From Metellina segmentata (Eukaryota; Arthropoda; Arachnida; Araneae; Tetragnathidae): DNA of 64,000 bases. Position 1 is the first letter of the stretch. Every line of letters starts with the position of its first letter. Shown one piece after another: positions 1-13,336 of this stretch. A program made the translations under genes and the position numbers. Location of the stretch: assembly GCA_947359465.1 (NCBI GenBank), contig OX375882.1, positions 51,961,509-52,025,508 of the forward strand. The letters run 5' to 3'. The notes below the pieces were generated by a model, which made no database searches, was not told where the DNA came from, and saw nothing but the letters and a program-made list of their open reading frames with translations.

Positions 1-812
1 GAGAGTGAGCGAAAGAGAGTGATAGAAAGAAAGAGAGTGATAGAAAAAAGAGAGAGAGAAAGAGAGAGATAGAAAGAGAGAGAGAGAAAGAGAGTGAGAG
101 AAAGAGAGAGAGAGAAAAGGAGTGAGAAAGAGAGTGAGAGAAAGATAGAGAGAAAAAGAAAGAGAGAGATAGAAAGAGAGAGAGTGAAAGAGATAGAAAG
201 AGAGAGATAGAAAGAGATAGAAAGTGAGAGATAGAAAGAGATAGAAAGAGAGAGAAAGAGAGTGAGAGAAAGAAAGAGAGAGAAAAAGAGAGAGCGAAAA
301 GGAGAGAGAGAAAGAGAGTGAGAGAAAGATAGTGAGAGAAAGAGAGTGATAGAAAGAAAGAGAGTGATAGAAAAAAGAGAGAGAGAAAGATAGAGAGAGA
401 GAAAGAGAGTGAGAGAAAGAGAGAGAGAGAAAAAGAGAGAGAAAAGGAGTGAGAAAGAGAGTGAGAGAAAGATAGAGAGAAAAAGAAAGAGAGAGATAGA
501 AAGAGAGAGAGTGAAAGAGATAGAAAGAGAGAGATAGAAAGAGATAGAAAGTGAGAGATAGAAAGAGATGGAAAGAGAGAGAAAGAGAGTGAGAGAAAGA
601 AAGAGAGAGAAAAAGAGAGAGCGAAAAGGAGAGAGAGAAAGAGAGTGAGAGAAAGAGAGTGAGAGAAAGATAGTGAGAGAAAGAGAGTGATAGAAAGAAA
701 GAGAGTAATAGAAAAAAGAGAGATAGAAAGAGAGAGAGTGATAGAGAGAGAAAGAGAGAGATAGAAAGAGAGAGAGAGAGAAAGAGAGTGAGAGAAAGAG
801 AGAGAGAGAGAG
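1..812. repeat. GA-rich purine satellite with ~330-bp higher-order period
   Basis: The plus strand is almost only A and G, with scattered T in 'gtga' and 'gata' words. A recognisable block (gtgat...gtgat...aaaaaag...aaaaggagtgag) starts near 19, 346 and 687. This gives a higher-order period of about 327-341 bp and a little over two copies. It is not a plain dinucleotide run. The left edge lies outside the window. Confidence 0.9.
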
Positions 813-872
813 TAGTGCATTTTCCCCGCAACAAAACATACTGTCCTAATAACCCCATTAATTGCTTGAAAG

Positions 873-1186
873 AATCCAAAGAAAAACTATATTGGTTACT
901 ATGGTTAAAACTTAAGAAAAAAGAAAGCAGTTGTTGCAGAGAGGATTTGTGTGGTTCAGCCACTCAGTGGTTTCAACTTACTGCACACCGGATATTTTAT
1001 CAAGAAGTAGAAGCAACTACTCTTTGTTTAAAAACTTTGAAGCACGGTATACAATGTATGTTTCAAAGTTTCTTAGCTGTAAGGTATTTTACTGAACTTC
1101 TTCAAAGACGTTTGGAAAAAAGTCTTGTTCACCTCCAGCAAGTACAGTATAAAGCACTTCAGGACTCTCAATCAGTTCAGACATAA
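873..1186 (+). CDS. Possible terminal exon of an unrecognised gene
   Basis: An open frame ends at the TAA before 1187 and encodes about 104 residues rich in Leu, Gln and Lys, with an amphipathic helical look near its end (residues such as FTELLQRRLEKSLVHLQQ). No start ATG is available before the C-terminal third, and the frame runs back into the GA repeat, so a complete gene is unlikely. A branch-like 'cctaat' at 844-850 and an AG at 871-872 allow an acceptor, which makes 873-1186 a candidate last exon. An AATAAA follows at 1275-1280. I recognise no domain. It could also be a fortuitous frame, or the end of a transposon gene. Confidence 0.25.
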
Positions 1187-3055
<1,869 letters not shown>

Positions 3056-4224
3056 CGTTGCCCGGCCCGGCTTTTGATCCGGCCCGCGGAACATTTTAAA
3101 ATCGTGCTCGAAAAGAAGTAAATATTCTCTGTTCTCGCCAACAAGAGAGTGAGAGGGGGAGGGAAACAAAAGCCTGAACTACGTGGGTCAGTGTTTCTCA
3201 ATATTTTTCAGTTGACGGCATGGGCACACTAAAAATATCTTGAATTATCTGCGGCAAACCTGAATATAAAAATGTAAAAGTAGGTATTTTCAATACTATC
3301 TAAAAAAGTTATTATTACTAATAAAATTAGTATTGGATATATGAGATGGATAAGCCTGTTTTCTTGAATAAATTAAATCAGAACGAGGTTTCGAAATCGC
3401 TAGACAAGTTATCGGCGACACATCATGCCACCCAATTCTACGGATAATCGGGAATAATAATTATAAATTTCGTTATTGATTGTATCCGAGAAACGGCCTT
3501 GCACTTATTGATTCCATTCCTTACTAACGGATGTGATTGTTCAAAAAAACACTGACACAAACCAACAATACTCGGATTTCTGACGCCCACCGGCATAAAA
3601 TACTGATACTTCCTGTGCAGGTGTCTCGGTCACATTCTGAAACTTAGGCAAAAAGGCTGACGCCCGTCTGGCTGTCGATCTGAACCGACTGTGGTTCATT
3701 ATATTAAGAAACTTTTCCCTCATAGAAAAGTTGAACTGTCCTCACATAGCATTTAGAATACAATAAAGATTAGTTGTTATGGTTAAAGAGGAGTTAGATA
3801 TTTTCATTGTGTCATTGGTCTCTTCCTCCAAGACAGCCAAGGAGTCATCATCAACGATTCTACAGGATAACGATAAGTCCTCTTACTTTTATTTACAATT
3901 TTTTCTATCTTATGTTTTTTCTATCATTACAACTAGGTCTTATTTTAGAAGTGCTAGGGTTTAACTTTTGATTAGATCCTATTTTCGGAGTAATACGGTA
4001 CTTCAAAGTTACAATTTTAATAATTTGTCAAAAACCATCTCCGTTCGATTCTACCATCTTTCAAATTGTTTTGAAATATGTCCTTGGAACCCCTGCATTT
4101 CCCCCTTTTTTCTGGAATGTCCGTCCGATCGCGCGCCCAGTCATATGTCCTACTCCTCGTAGGTCGGTGGTACACTCATCGCGTTACGTTGCTTGGAGTT
4201 CTTAGTTCGGAAAGTGTATGAAAC
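3056..4224. other. Upstream/5' region of the hAT remnant
   Basis: AT-rich DNA without a convincing gene. At 3186-3250 'cagtgtttctcaat' and 'tgcggcaaacctg' resemble subterminal sequence of hAT elements, but I could not pair them with an opposite end. At 3081-3088 'ggcccgcg' also occurs at 8048 near the presumed hAT 3' end, in the same orientation. Confidence 0.4.
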
Positions 4225-6013
4225 ATGTCTGGTGTTAAAAAATGAAAAGTAGACACGGAATGTCGCCAATTTCAAGAAAGATGGACTGATTAATACTTTT
4301 TTATCATGGATAATTGTAAGCCTATCTGCCTGTTGTGTAATGAATCCATATCTGTTTTAAAAGAATACAATATGAAGCGGCATTATTCCAGTAAGCATAT
4401 TACTCAGCATACACTCACGGGTCAGTTGTGAAAAGATAAAATTCAAAAGCTAATCACCAATTTGGACAAACAGCAACACATTTTTAGTAAACAAAGGACA
4501 CAACTGGACAATGTTGTGAAAGCTAGCTTCATAGTCAGCTCAAAAATAGCGAAGTCATCGAAACCATTCGATGAAGGAGAATTTGTCAAAGAGTGCCTGT
4601 TAGAAATTTCAGATATTTTATGTCCCGAAAAGAAAAAGGAATTTGAGAAAATAAGCTTATCAAGACGTACTGTTGTTCGACGTATAGATATGATGGCTGG
4701 TGATATCAAGGAAAAATTGGCTGATCGTGTGACTGATTTTGAAGCATTCTCAATTGCTTTGGACGAGAGCACCGACTTGTCTGATACAGCACAATTAGCT
4801 ATTTTTATACGAGGCGTTGACAAAGAATTTACTGTAACTGAGGAATTGCTGGCTTTACAGCCTCTAAAAGGGACCACTACTGGAGAAGATATTTTTCATG
4901 AGGTTAAAAGTGCTATTGAACAGTATCGTTTGCAGTGGTGCAAATTAATTGGGGTTTGCACAGATGGTGCACCTTCTATGATCGGTTCACGAAAAGGTTT
5001 CATAGGAATTTTGAAAGAAAAAGCAATTGACTTGAATGTGCAAAAAGACGATGTAATAATCCTGCATTGCATTATTCACCAACAAAACTTGTGCACTAAG
5101 TCCATTCGGTTGCAGAACGTTATGGATGTGATGATAAAGACGATTAATATTATTCGATCCCGCGCGCTTAACCATCGCAAGTTCAAAGCATTTTGGATGA
5201 CCTTTCTTCAGAACACGGTGATGTGACATATTTTTGCAAAGTAAGGTGGTTAAGCAAAGGCAAAATGCTGAAAAGATGTTACGATCTTAGACAGGAAATA
5301 GCCGAATGGAATCAAGGAAAAATCATTGCCTGAAGTCAGTGATCAGAAATGGTTAGGTGATTTAGCATTTCTAGTAGACATTACGGGTCACTTAAACGAG
5401 TTGAATTTGAAGCTTCAAAAACAAGGTCAGTTGGTAAACGAATTGCACAGCCATCTGAAAGCGTTCCAAAACAAACTTCGCTTGTGGGAAACATAAATGC
5501 GATCTGGAAGCTGTTATCATTTTTCAACACTATCCAGTCACGAAATATTGATTACGCTCAATTTTCTGAAGAACTAAAATCACTGTCGGAGCAATTTTTT
5601 AATAGATTTTCCGACTTTAAAAACATGGATAGCTGTTTTAACCTTTTTGCAACTCCGATGAAAAGTGACGTAGGAAAGGCTCCCACACACCTACAAATGT
5701 AGTTGATCGAGCTTCAAGAAGACGTACATTTGAAGTCAAAATTTGAAGACGTGAGCTAAGTGATTTCTACAGGACATAACTTGCCGAAGAAAAGTACCCA
5801 CAGCTCAAAGCATTTGCAAGAAAAATGATTTGCGCATTTGGAAGCACTTATAAATGTGAACAGTTCTGTTCCATGATGAAAACTAATAAATCGAAGTATC
5901 GAACCAGGCTTACAGATGAGAATTTGGAAAACACTCTGCGCCTGTGTATTAGTGAGATTGATCCCAACATTGCTTTTCTTGTTTCTCAAGTTCAAGCGCA
6001 AACTTCTCATTAA
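4225..6013 (+). pseudogene. Decayed hAT transposase (GTF2IRD2/ZBED-like)
   Basis: The frame opens at ATG 4225 and runs through a zinc finger of BED type (CLLC...HYSSKH, C-x2-C and H-x4-H, about 4325-4400). The core is 'AFSIALDESTDLSDTAQLAI' with the first catalytic Asp, 'VCTDGAPSMIGSRKGF' with the second, and 'LHCIIHQQNLC'. The C-terminal hAT dimerisation part 'FGSTYKCEQFCSMMKTNKS' ends at the TAA before 6014. In-frame stops occur at 4243, 4291 and 4429, and frameshifts near 5190, 5310 and 5490 plus further stops break the rest. The intervening blocks remain recognisable in other frames. The length of about 590 codons matches the family. In life it would move a hAT element with 8-bp target duplications. 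The longest intact piece is codons 80-333. Confidence 0.9.
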
Positions 6014-6778
6014 TTTCTGCTGATAGTAAGTAAATACAGGGTGATAACAGAACCGGGAAAACCGGGAAATCAGGGAATTCTCAGGGAACTTTTTAATTCT
6101 GGAAATATCAGAGAATTCTCAGGGAAAATTTCCAAATTTCACAAAAAATCAGGGAATTTTTAAAATTTTTATGAAAACGGTAACTATTGTTGTTTGTTTA
6201 ATATGAGCGATTACAAGTACTTTTGAGAATCGAATAAATAGTTTTCGCCGAAATTGTAATTCGAATAAAGAACACTGGCTTCGTAATTTTCGAACCCAGC
6301 GAAAACCGCCTCCGTGATTTTCGCTGCCGAAGCATCTCGTCGCCGTGAGGCCAGCGATACAACTTGTGGTATACAATCTTAAAATTTATGTAACTAATAA
6401 TGTTTTTTTTTTTGTGCATTAAAAGTTTATTTGTTTTTTATCGTCTGATGGAAAATCATTCCTCCGCGAAAAATGATAACGGAAACGAAGAAAAGGAATT
6501 TAAAATCTGTGATCTTCTATGCTGTTGCATTCAATAATAATTACATTTCATGAAATACATTTAAAAATATTCTAGATTGAATTTTAAATTTCGCCGCGAC
6601 CCAAAAATTGCAAAATATTTGGACTACATGTGATGTCAGTGCCATAGATTCGTCAAGACTTTGCGTGCAGGAAACAAACAGGCAGATTGTCCTGACGAAC
6701 AATTCCGTTTATAATATTAGAGATTCAAAATGATAATTTAACCTTTTGACTACAACTATGGATATAACAAGCCCGATT

Positions 6779-6952
6779 CTTCCTTGCGCGATTCTTATAA
6801 CTTTCAATGCACAACTGCTCTAAAGGCCGTAGTCTAAATTATTTCTTGGCGCGATTCTTATAACTTTTAAGGTACAACTGATGTACTGACCGTTGTTTAA
6901 ATTCTTCCATGGCATGATCACGGTACAACTGCTGTACCGCTGCCGTAGTCTA
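6779..6952. repeat. Degenerate ~63-bp tandem repeat, three units
   Basis: 'attcttataactt' recurs at 6791 and 6854, and 'ggtacaactg' at 6871 and 6922. 'ccgtagtcta' closes the first and last units. The third unit is shortened. Confidence 0.7.
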
Positions 6953-7370
6953 GGGCCCGGTTCACACATCCTATTTTTCAACGTGCGGCGCCGCTGCGGC
7001 ACTGAAGTCTAACTATGCACCCATAACCGTGAAATGACACAAGTACTCATTTCGCGCCATTTGCGATAAATATTATACTGAAGAAAATGTGTTTATTTTG
7101 CTAGCTTTGTGTAAAAAAAGTATATTTGAAACACAAAATAGACGTTACTGGATCAACCATTTTTTATTAATTCAGACCGGAGAAGCGTGTGCGGCGAGCT
7201 GCTGCGCCGTAGGGAACTGCGTTACAAATTGCACGCACGGTGGACGTACGTCGCTGCAGCGGCGCCGGAGGCATGTGTGCACTACTCCATTGGATCTAAT
7301 CTAACTCAGACCGCAATTGCTTTGAGTCGGCGGCGCCGTACGTTGAAAAACCGGTAGTGTGCACCGGACC
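6953..7370. mobile_element. GC-rich MITE nested in the 6037-7934 element
   Basis: The ends are inverted copies: left GGGCCCGGTTCACAC...TTTTTCAACGTGCGGCGCCGC, right GCGGCGCCGTACGTTGAAAAA...GTGTGCACCGGACC. TA lies outside both ends (6951-6952 and 7371-7372). No transposase is seen. 'GGGCCGGTTCACAC' termini occur in Harbinger- and Tc1-type MITEs, so the class is open. Confidence 0.7.
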
Positions 7371-7474
7371 TAAAGGTTTTAACTTTTCGCTTGCCGAGGT
7401 TGCCATGGAAACCATAATAATCGTAATGCAGGTGGATTGCCTTAACCTGCCCTAGCTCGCTACTAGAAGAGCGC

Positions 7475-7499
7475 AAAAAAAAAAAAAAAAAAAAAAAAA
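7475..7499 (+). repeat. A25 homopolymer
   Basis: Twenty-five consecutive A inside the 6037-7934 element. It could be a retrogene or SINE tail, but the sequence before it shows no SINE feature I recognise. Confidence 0.9.
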
Positions 7500-8046
7500 C
7501 CGCCAAGATCGTTGCCACCGCATCAAACGTAGACTGAAGTTGTACAAATTTTTTTGATGTATATTTGCATTTGATTTTGATGTATATTTGTATAATGCAG
7601 AAACAGAGAGGTGTAAAAAGTTCATAATCAAAAAAATATTTTTCAGTTTTTCAATTGCTATTGTTAGAGTTCCATTAAGGGTTCCAACCCTTACAATAGT
7701 AATTAATATATCTGATGAGAAAAAATACAAAATGTTTGTGGAGAATGATCCTTATATCCCATCTGACCTTAAATATTTAAAAATAGTGTCGTGTGGGTAC
7801 TGTATATCGATACCAATTACGAGTCCCGACATTTCATAAGGGATTTGTAAAATCCGGGAAATTTTTGTCATACTATCATGGAAATCAGGGAAATATCAGG
7901 GAACTTTTTTTTCGAGGATTTTGTTGCCACCCTGAAATACTTAATCAATACGATATTATTCTGTTCACGTAACTTCACCATTCTACTTTATAAATATATA
8001 AAATAAACGTCATTATTATTACTTTATCACAAGTACCTATTCTATA

Positions 8047-8111
8047 AGGCCCGCGATTTCATTAATATCCTAAAGTTTGGCCCACAAGTTTCCAAAGGTT
8101 GCCCATACCTG
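8047..8111 (+). other. Probable 3' end of the hAT element
   Basis: GGCCCGCG, 'tttggcccaca' and a final 'AAGGTTGCCCATACCTG' resemble the 3' end of hAT elements (inverted complement begins CAGGTATGGGCAACC). It would close the element that encoded the 4225-6013 transposase. I could not confirm a left partner or the 8-bp duplication. Confidence 0.45.
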
Positions 8112-8428
8112 CCTTAAATCAATACGGACGAGCAAGAAATCCTTCAACATTGATTAATCAGCAAAAACTCTCCTTAAGGATGATTACAGGAGGTAATGAG
8201 AAATCTGTAATACAGCAGGAGGCAAAAAGGAAAATGAATCAAAAATGATCGAATTGCCTTAGAACAAGTGAACGGGAGGAAATTGACGCATACGTCCAGA
8301 ATGTACTTGTGGGAAAGACATGACTGAAGTGTGCAGTTCTCTTCATGCATATTATGAAAATTATGTAAATTACGAATATACAATACCCTGCAATAATGGA
8401 CAGGACGCCAGCGGATTGTTATAAAATC

Positions 8429-8890
8429 CGAATACTTGTTTGGGGGTGTTTTTATTGGTATGGCCTGGGACCTTTGGATGTTGTTCGTGATAAATTGAAC
8501 GCAGACGCCTATATAAACATTTTGGACAATCAGGTTCGTCCTACGCTCTGACAATTTTATTTAATGGACGAATGTTTCTTCCAGGACGACAAAGCTACAT
8601 GTTATGTTGCAGCCTCTGTCAAGCAGTGGTATCAATATATGGATGTAAAATGTCTTCTCTGGCCTGCTCAGAGTCATGACCTAAGCCCCATAGAACATTT
8701 GTGGGACGCGTTAGAGCGACGCTTACGGACCAGGGGACCACGTCCGAAATCTACAGCTGAGCTGGAGACAGTCTTGCAGCAGCTATTGACACATATACCC
8801 ATTAGCTGTGTATCTAAACCTTGTTGAAAGTATGCCCAGAAGGGTTGCTTTTGTGATTGCAGCACCTAGTGGACCATACCCCTATTAAAG
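8429..8890 (+). pseudogene. Tc1-like DD34E transposase remnant
   Basis: The C-terminal half of a Tc1-like transposase. It contains '[18 protein letters not shown]', then an in-frame TGA, then 'MDECFFQDDKA' (8564 on) with the second catalytic Asp, then 'LSPIEHLWD' with the Glu. I count 34 residues between Asp and Glu, the classical spacing. A long tail 'ERRLRTRGPRPKSTAELETV' follows. After the stop at about 8827, family-like residues continue to about 8890 in other frames. The N-terminal half is missing or unrecognisable upstream (8230-8428). This is a different Tc1 family from the copies at 15 and 34 kb. Confidence 0.85.
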
Positions 8891-9029
8891 CATGCATTCT
8901 CTCTCTTATACCATCACATCATGTTGTCCAGTATATTATAGTGGGGTAGTGTATGTACACGATATTCACTGGATCTTGATCTTGCCGTGTTAAAAAAATC
9001 GCTAATATGATATGATTAATAACGATGCA

Positions 9030-9125
9030 TCTCGCCATGTGCAAAAATGGTTAGGTTTCGTGAGGCGAGGTATCTTGTCGAAACCACTTGGAGAGTTAAA
9101 ACACAGCAGTCGATTAAACTTCGTA
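9030..9125. repeat. Dispersed copy of the palindromic ATCTCGTC family
   Basis: 'gatgcatctcgccatg', 'ggcgaggtatcttgtcgaaaccacttgga' style words match the unit of the 97-bp satellite at 49506. The copy is degenerate. Confidence 0.6.
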
Positions 9126-9129
9126 CTCA

Positions 9130-9782
9130 TAGGTTTTTTAATATGACTACGAGATATATAAATGTGGAGAATGAATTTATCTTTAGAGGTATAAAAGGAA
9201 AGTGTGCGCATCTTCCTGGGTGATTTAACAAAACAGTAGATTGCATTTTGATACTTGAGTCCAGAGCGTTGGCACTTGTATCACAATGTCTTCTATAAAC
9301 GTGAAACGCAATATTACCTGAAAAAGAATTTAAAGAACATGAACATAGGATTGTGAGTGTTAATGTCCAATCAAAATTTACCTAAAATAGTTCTGTTCAA
9401 TGAAATAGGAACAGATGTGCTTAAAGGTCTCTCTGTTCTTCAAGCAAACACGATAATTTATTATGCATCATCAAAGTGAAATTCGTTCTTCAGTGAAAAT
9501 GTGACCTATTTTAGATTTCGAAGCTAAAGACACGTCATATCTGCGAACCTTTATAAACAAATGTTATTCGACTTCTGTTGAAAAGGTGCAAGCTAAACAT
9601 AATCGTCAAACTATATGAAAATTGCAGAAATTTTTACTTTCTATTCCTTAAAAATCAATTGTTGCATTTAACTCACCATTTTAATCACTTCCAAATTTTT
9701 TCATACTTCTTTTTCACTTTAATTCTCGAAATGGTTGCAACAAGATATATCGTCTAGCAAAATCGGACCAACTTTTTTAATG
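9130..9782. other. AT-rich spacer, nothing recognised
   Basis: No open frame over 70 codons with recognisable content, and no repeat structure I can define. Confidence 0.5.
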
Positions 9783-10935
9783 ACTAGGGGGCAACGCCCC
9801 CTGCTCGCATACGCTCGCCAAACCCCGGGGATTGCTTCGTAAAACAACATTCCTTTCGCAGAGTGAAACTATCTGAATAATTTGTATTATCCTGATTTCA
9901 CTTTACAGTCCATGACGTCACAGCGAGGGCTTCGCTCCCTGCTTGCTTACGCTCGCCGACCCCGGGGATTGCTACGCAATCCCGTTTGGTTTGCTTCGCA
10001 AACCAATACCTCTTACGCAACTGATTTCACTCTTTTTTACTTTAACACTTAATGCACCCTAAACTCATAGCCGCATGAATAAAAAATCTTCTGCATCTTG
10101 TTCCCTGTGCAATTTTAAGTAAACCCTGTTAATCTCCAAACTTTACGATGTGTACTTTGTACTTTCTCGGTAAACCGTCTGAGAACAGAGGGAAAAAAGC
10201 GAGCCTTTTTCCTCGCCAAATAAAAAGAAATCGTTTTTATGGCAATTGTTGCTACGATAAATTTGATATCTGGCAAACCCGATAATCAAAAATACAATCC
10301 TGAAAAGCTCCGCGAATTTGCTCAAAGAAATAAAAAATACGAAATTTGTGTCACCAACTTTTGATTGCATCGAATTTATTTATGAACCAATTTTAAAAAT
10401 AATGGTACCGTAAGAGAGAGTACAGTCTGAGGTATACTGCGCTATTTTCAAAATAAAAAACTAATAGTAATACGATATAGATATGACAGTTTTAGAGTTA
10501 ACGGTTGTAACAAAAAGTAGTGAAAATATCCAAAGATTCCGAATTTTATAAGACCAACTTTTGATCGCATCCAATTTAATTATGAACCGATTTCAAAAAT
10601 AATAGTACCGTAAGAAAGAGTATATTCTGAGGTATACTGCGATATTTTAAAAATTAAAAACTAATAGTAATAAAATATATAGATACGGCAGTTTTAAAAA
10701 AAAGTTTAAAAAAATGTCCTGATTTTTCCTGAATTTCAAAAATATATTATCAATAACTAAATTAAAAATTTAAAAAAAAACTCGACGAGCTGCAAAAATT
10801 TACGTTGAGAAGTACTCTAAAAAAAACTCACGGCTGAAGACTGAAAATTTGTACGTGTTTTGCTCACTCGGGGAAGAAATTTCGCTTCTTCAATTTTGAC
10901 ACTTAATAAACCCTAAACTAATTGCCGCATCGGAA
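9783..10935 (-). mobile_element. Helitron-like element, family 1 (3' end complete)
   Basis: On the minus strand the element ends in ...GCGAGCAGGGGGCGTTGCCCCCTAGT, a terminal hairpin followed by CTAGT, as in Helitron-like (Helentron) elements. The interior matches the copy at 46464-48006 over most of its length, including 'ttcactt', 'gacgtcacagcgagggcttcg' and a shared minus-strand frame beginning MQSKVGDTNFVFF. Two ~200-bp internal units start near 10354 and 10554. The 5' end is lost: a palindrome-family repeat takes over at about 10936. No Rep or helicase is seen, so it is non-autonomous. Confidence 0.75.
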
Positions 10936-11075
10936 TGATGATATATCTGGTCATCAAGATACTGCAAATGTTTTTCAGATGACTAGATCAAGTCAGATTG
11001 CTTCGAATGAAGCGATATTTCGTACGTTTATATTTGGTCAATTTTGTAAATGACGAGATACCTCGTCGAGATTTG
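10936..11075. repeat. Dispersed palindrome-family copy
   Basis: Contains 'gatatatctggtcatcaag' and the palindrome-like 'gacgagatacctcgtcgag' (11053-11071), related to the 49.5-kb satellite unit. Confidence 0.6.
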
Positions 11076-13035
11076 GAAGAACAAATTATAAAAAGTTTTT
11101 TTGTTATTACAGAAAAAATTCGTATATGTCCTTATATATTAAGATAGTAATGCTTTTGTAACAACATACATATATTCTTACAAAAATCTATATTTTATTC
11201 ATTCATGCATTTAAAGGTTGAAACAGCTTTAAGAAAGAGAAAGTAATTCGAAATTCCAATTGAAAACCGACACATCCCACAAAGCATTTTAATCTGTTCT
11301 CCAAAGAGCTGAATCTCATTTCTAATAAGTCAGATAGCACTTTGGAATAAATCCTTCGCTTGAATGGAGAAAGAGACCGATTTAAATGAAGTGTAAATGA
11401 GCGGGAAAATGATTAAAAATTCAATTCCTTCTTCTCGGACCGAGAATAAACAACACAGTTCACGGAAAATACACGCTGCCATTATTGATTCAACGCCTTC
11501 CGAAACGATTTAACTTCAAAGGCGCAATTACCAACACTTTTTTTGCGTTGCATTGAGTTTAGACTTGTGTATTGATTGCGGGATATTATGAAATAAATTC
11601 CATGCGTTCAGGTTTTGTTTTTCAGCAAGTAAATGTATAAGGAAAGTCGAATTTTTTTCAGACGTATTTCTTTGGGTTGATGATAATTATTTCATTTACT
11701 TTTAATGTCACCCATTTGCGTAAGTTGAGAACATTTTATTTGTTCTTTAGATTTAGGTGATATTAATTATATGTTTTTTTTCCTAGTTTTTTGCATTGCA
11801 CACAGTGAATATCGAAAAATGAGAGTGTATTATTCCAGTCGATTTCATCCCATCTAGCAGCCTTATTCTGTTAAATTCAGAAAAGCAAAGCTTTCAATAT
11901 GTAATCCTTTATTTTCGTTAACCAATTAAGTGATTTCAACACTGTAGATTTTTTTATGATGACGAGATTATGATCTTGTTAGTATTTTACCAATTACAAG
12001 ATATCTCGTCGAACAAGATCTGTTCAGTTTTCTTATGAACATATATCTCATCAAGACAATCACCAGGAGAGTTAGAATCGATTAAAGGCATTTTTTGTCA
12101 AGCTAAATGTAGATGTAGTGCTTCTGCGACGATCGTGTTTCCTGCTCATATTCTGAACTTGACATCACTAGGCGTATGTTTCGAATATGATTTCGGATTT
12201 GGCCAATACAAATTCCACAAAGAATAAATAATTGATGAGTGATAGTTGATTGGTCAACACCACAAATTACATTAAACACCAAACGTCGTAAAAATGGAGA
12301 TTAACTTCATTTTCAGGTAACCCCAATGTATATAATGAGAGCCATTTGGACAGCAGATGTAAAATCTTCGCACGTCGTCTATTTTGTTTGCTTGTTCCCA
12401 AAATCTCTCTCGTGGGAATGCAAATGTGTAGAACGAAAGTTAAATCGGTTTCAGAAGTATTTATTTTTTTAGGGGGGGATCGATAAGAATTATTCCTTGC
12501 TTTTAATGTCATTCATTTGATTCGATGCAGTTTTCTAGTTTTACTTATTCTTTAGATTTCGATAGGTTTGATCAGTTTTTTATGTATGGCCCATACTAGA
12601 AAATATGGAAAAATTAATGGATATATTCTTAAACATGTATACTGTCTATGCGATGACAACGGCAAAATTAAAAAAAATTCGGATATTTATTTCTTATTTT
12701 AGTAAAAATTAATATATATTAGAATTATTAATATAAAGACATGCTTTGTAGATCTCGAAGAGAGAGTTTAACATTTAATACAATCATGAGAAAAAATAAA
12801 AGTTTTTTATTCACTGTAATACCACATTGATACGTATTGATTATTGATGTGGTCATAAAACCAAAAAGCGATAAACTTAGAGGACAGGCTTTTTTTTTTC
12901 GCTTTTTTTCAATGGGGGTGAAGGAAGCTTTTTTTCCTCAAGCTCTCAAAACATTTAAGTTTTTTATTTGTACAAATATCACTCCTGGGCAGTAAATGAT
13001 CAATTTAAAATTCATTCAGGTAATGGTAATGGCAA
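11076..13035. other. AT-rich spacer with one more palindrome-family copy
   Basis: At 11955-12065 'gatgacgagattatgatcttg' and 'caagatatctcgtcgaac' belong to the satellite-related family. I recognise nothing in the rest. Confidence 0.5.
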
Positions 13036-13336
13036 TTTTTAATTAAAGTCGTACTAGAGCAACAAGGCATTGACGACGATCCGCGATCAATCCCCTAAGG
13101 GAAAGATTCGAGGAGAACACCTCGTAATTTTTAGCCGCGGTGAGATGACGAGGCAGCACCTGAGCTGGCACCCGAATCATCAAACTCCCACACCAACCCA
13201 AGGTAAGGACTTTTGGCCACGACACATTTAAGATGTACTAGTCGCCTCGACACCCTACATGCACTGAACCAGATTCGAACCAGGAACCTTCCTATGTGGA
13301 GGCTAACACCTTAACGACCAGACCGGTTGGTCGGCT
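13036..13336 (-). mobile_element. SINE family A, near full length
   Basis: On the minus strand it starts 'agccgaccaaccggtctggt', with an A-box-like 'tggtcgttaagg' and a B-box-like 'ggttcgaatct', so the head is tRNA-derived. The body carries 'gtgtcgtggcc', 'tggtgtgggagtttg', 'cctcgtcatctcaccg' and 'ttgatcgcggat'. The tail is 'aattaaaa'. At least ten more copies or fragments lie in this window. Confidence 0.85.

Larger units (their letters stand above)
6037..7934. mobile_element. Element with CAGGGTG termini, 5-bp duplication
   Basis: The left end reads CAGGGTGATAACAGAACCGG and the right end reads ...GTTGCCACCCTG, which are inverted copies. Both subterminal parts are rich in 'cagggaa' words. 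AAATA flanks it on both sides (6032-6036 and 7935-7939). It sits between the hAT stop codon and the hAT 3' region. A short plus-strand open frame at 7588-7839 is the only sizeable one inside, and I do not recognise it. The superfamily is uncertain. Confidence 0.8.

Noticed and set aside
3186..3250. hAT 5' end belonging to the 4225-6013 transposase
   Set aside because: Its terminal words do not match the presumed 3' end at 8111, and no 8-bp duplication was found.
4443..4877. 144-codon minus-strand frame
   Set aside because: It is antisense to the hAT transposase, which has clear motifs on the plus strand.
10143..10370. Conserved small protein shared with 46861-47109
   Set aside because: Both lie in copies of the same Helitron-like repeat, and similarity is at DNA level including non-coding flanks. 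The frames diverge in the middle.
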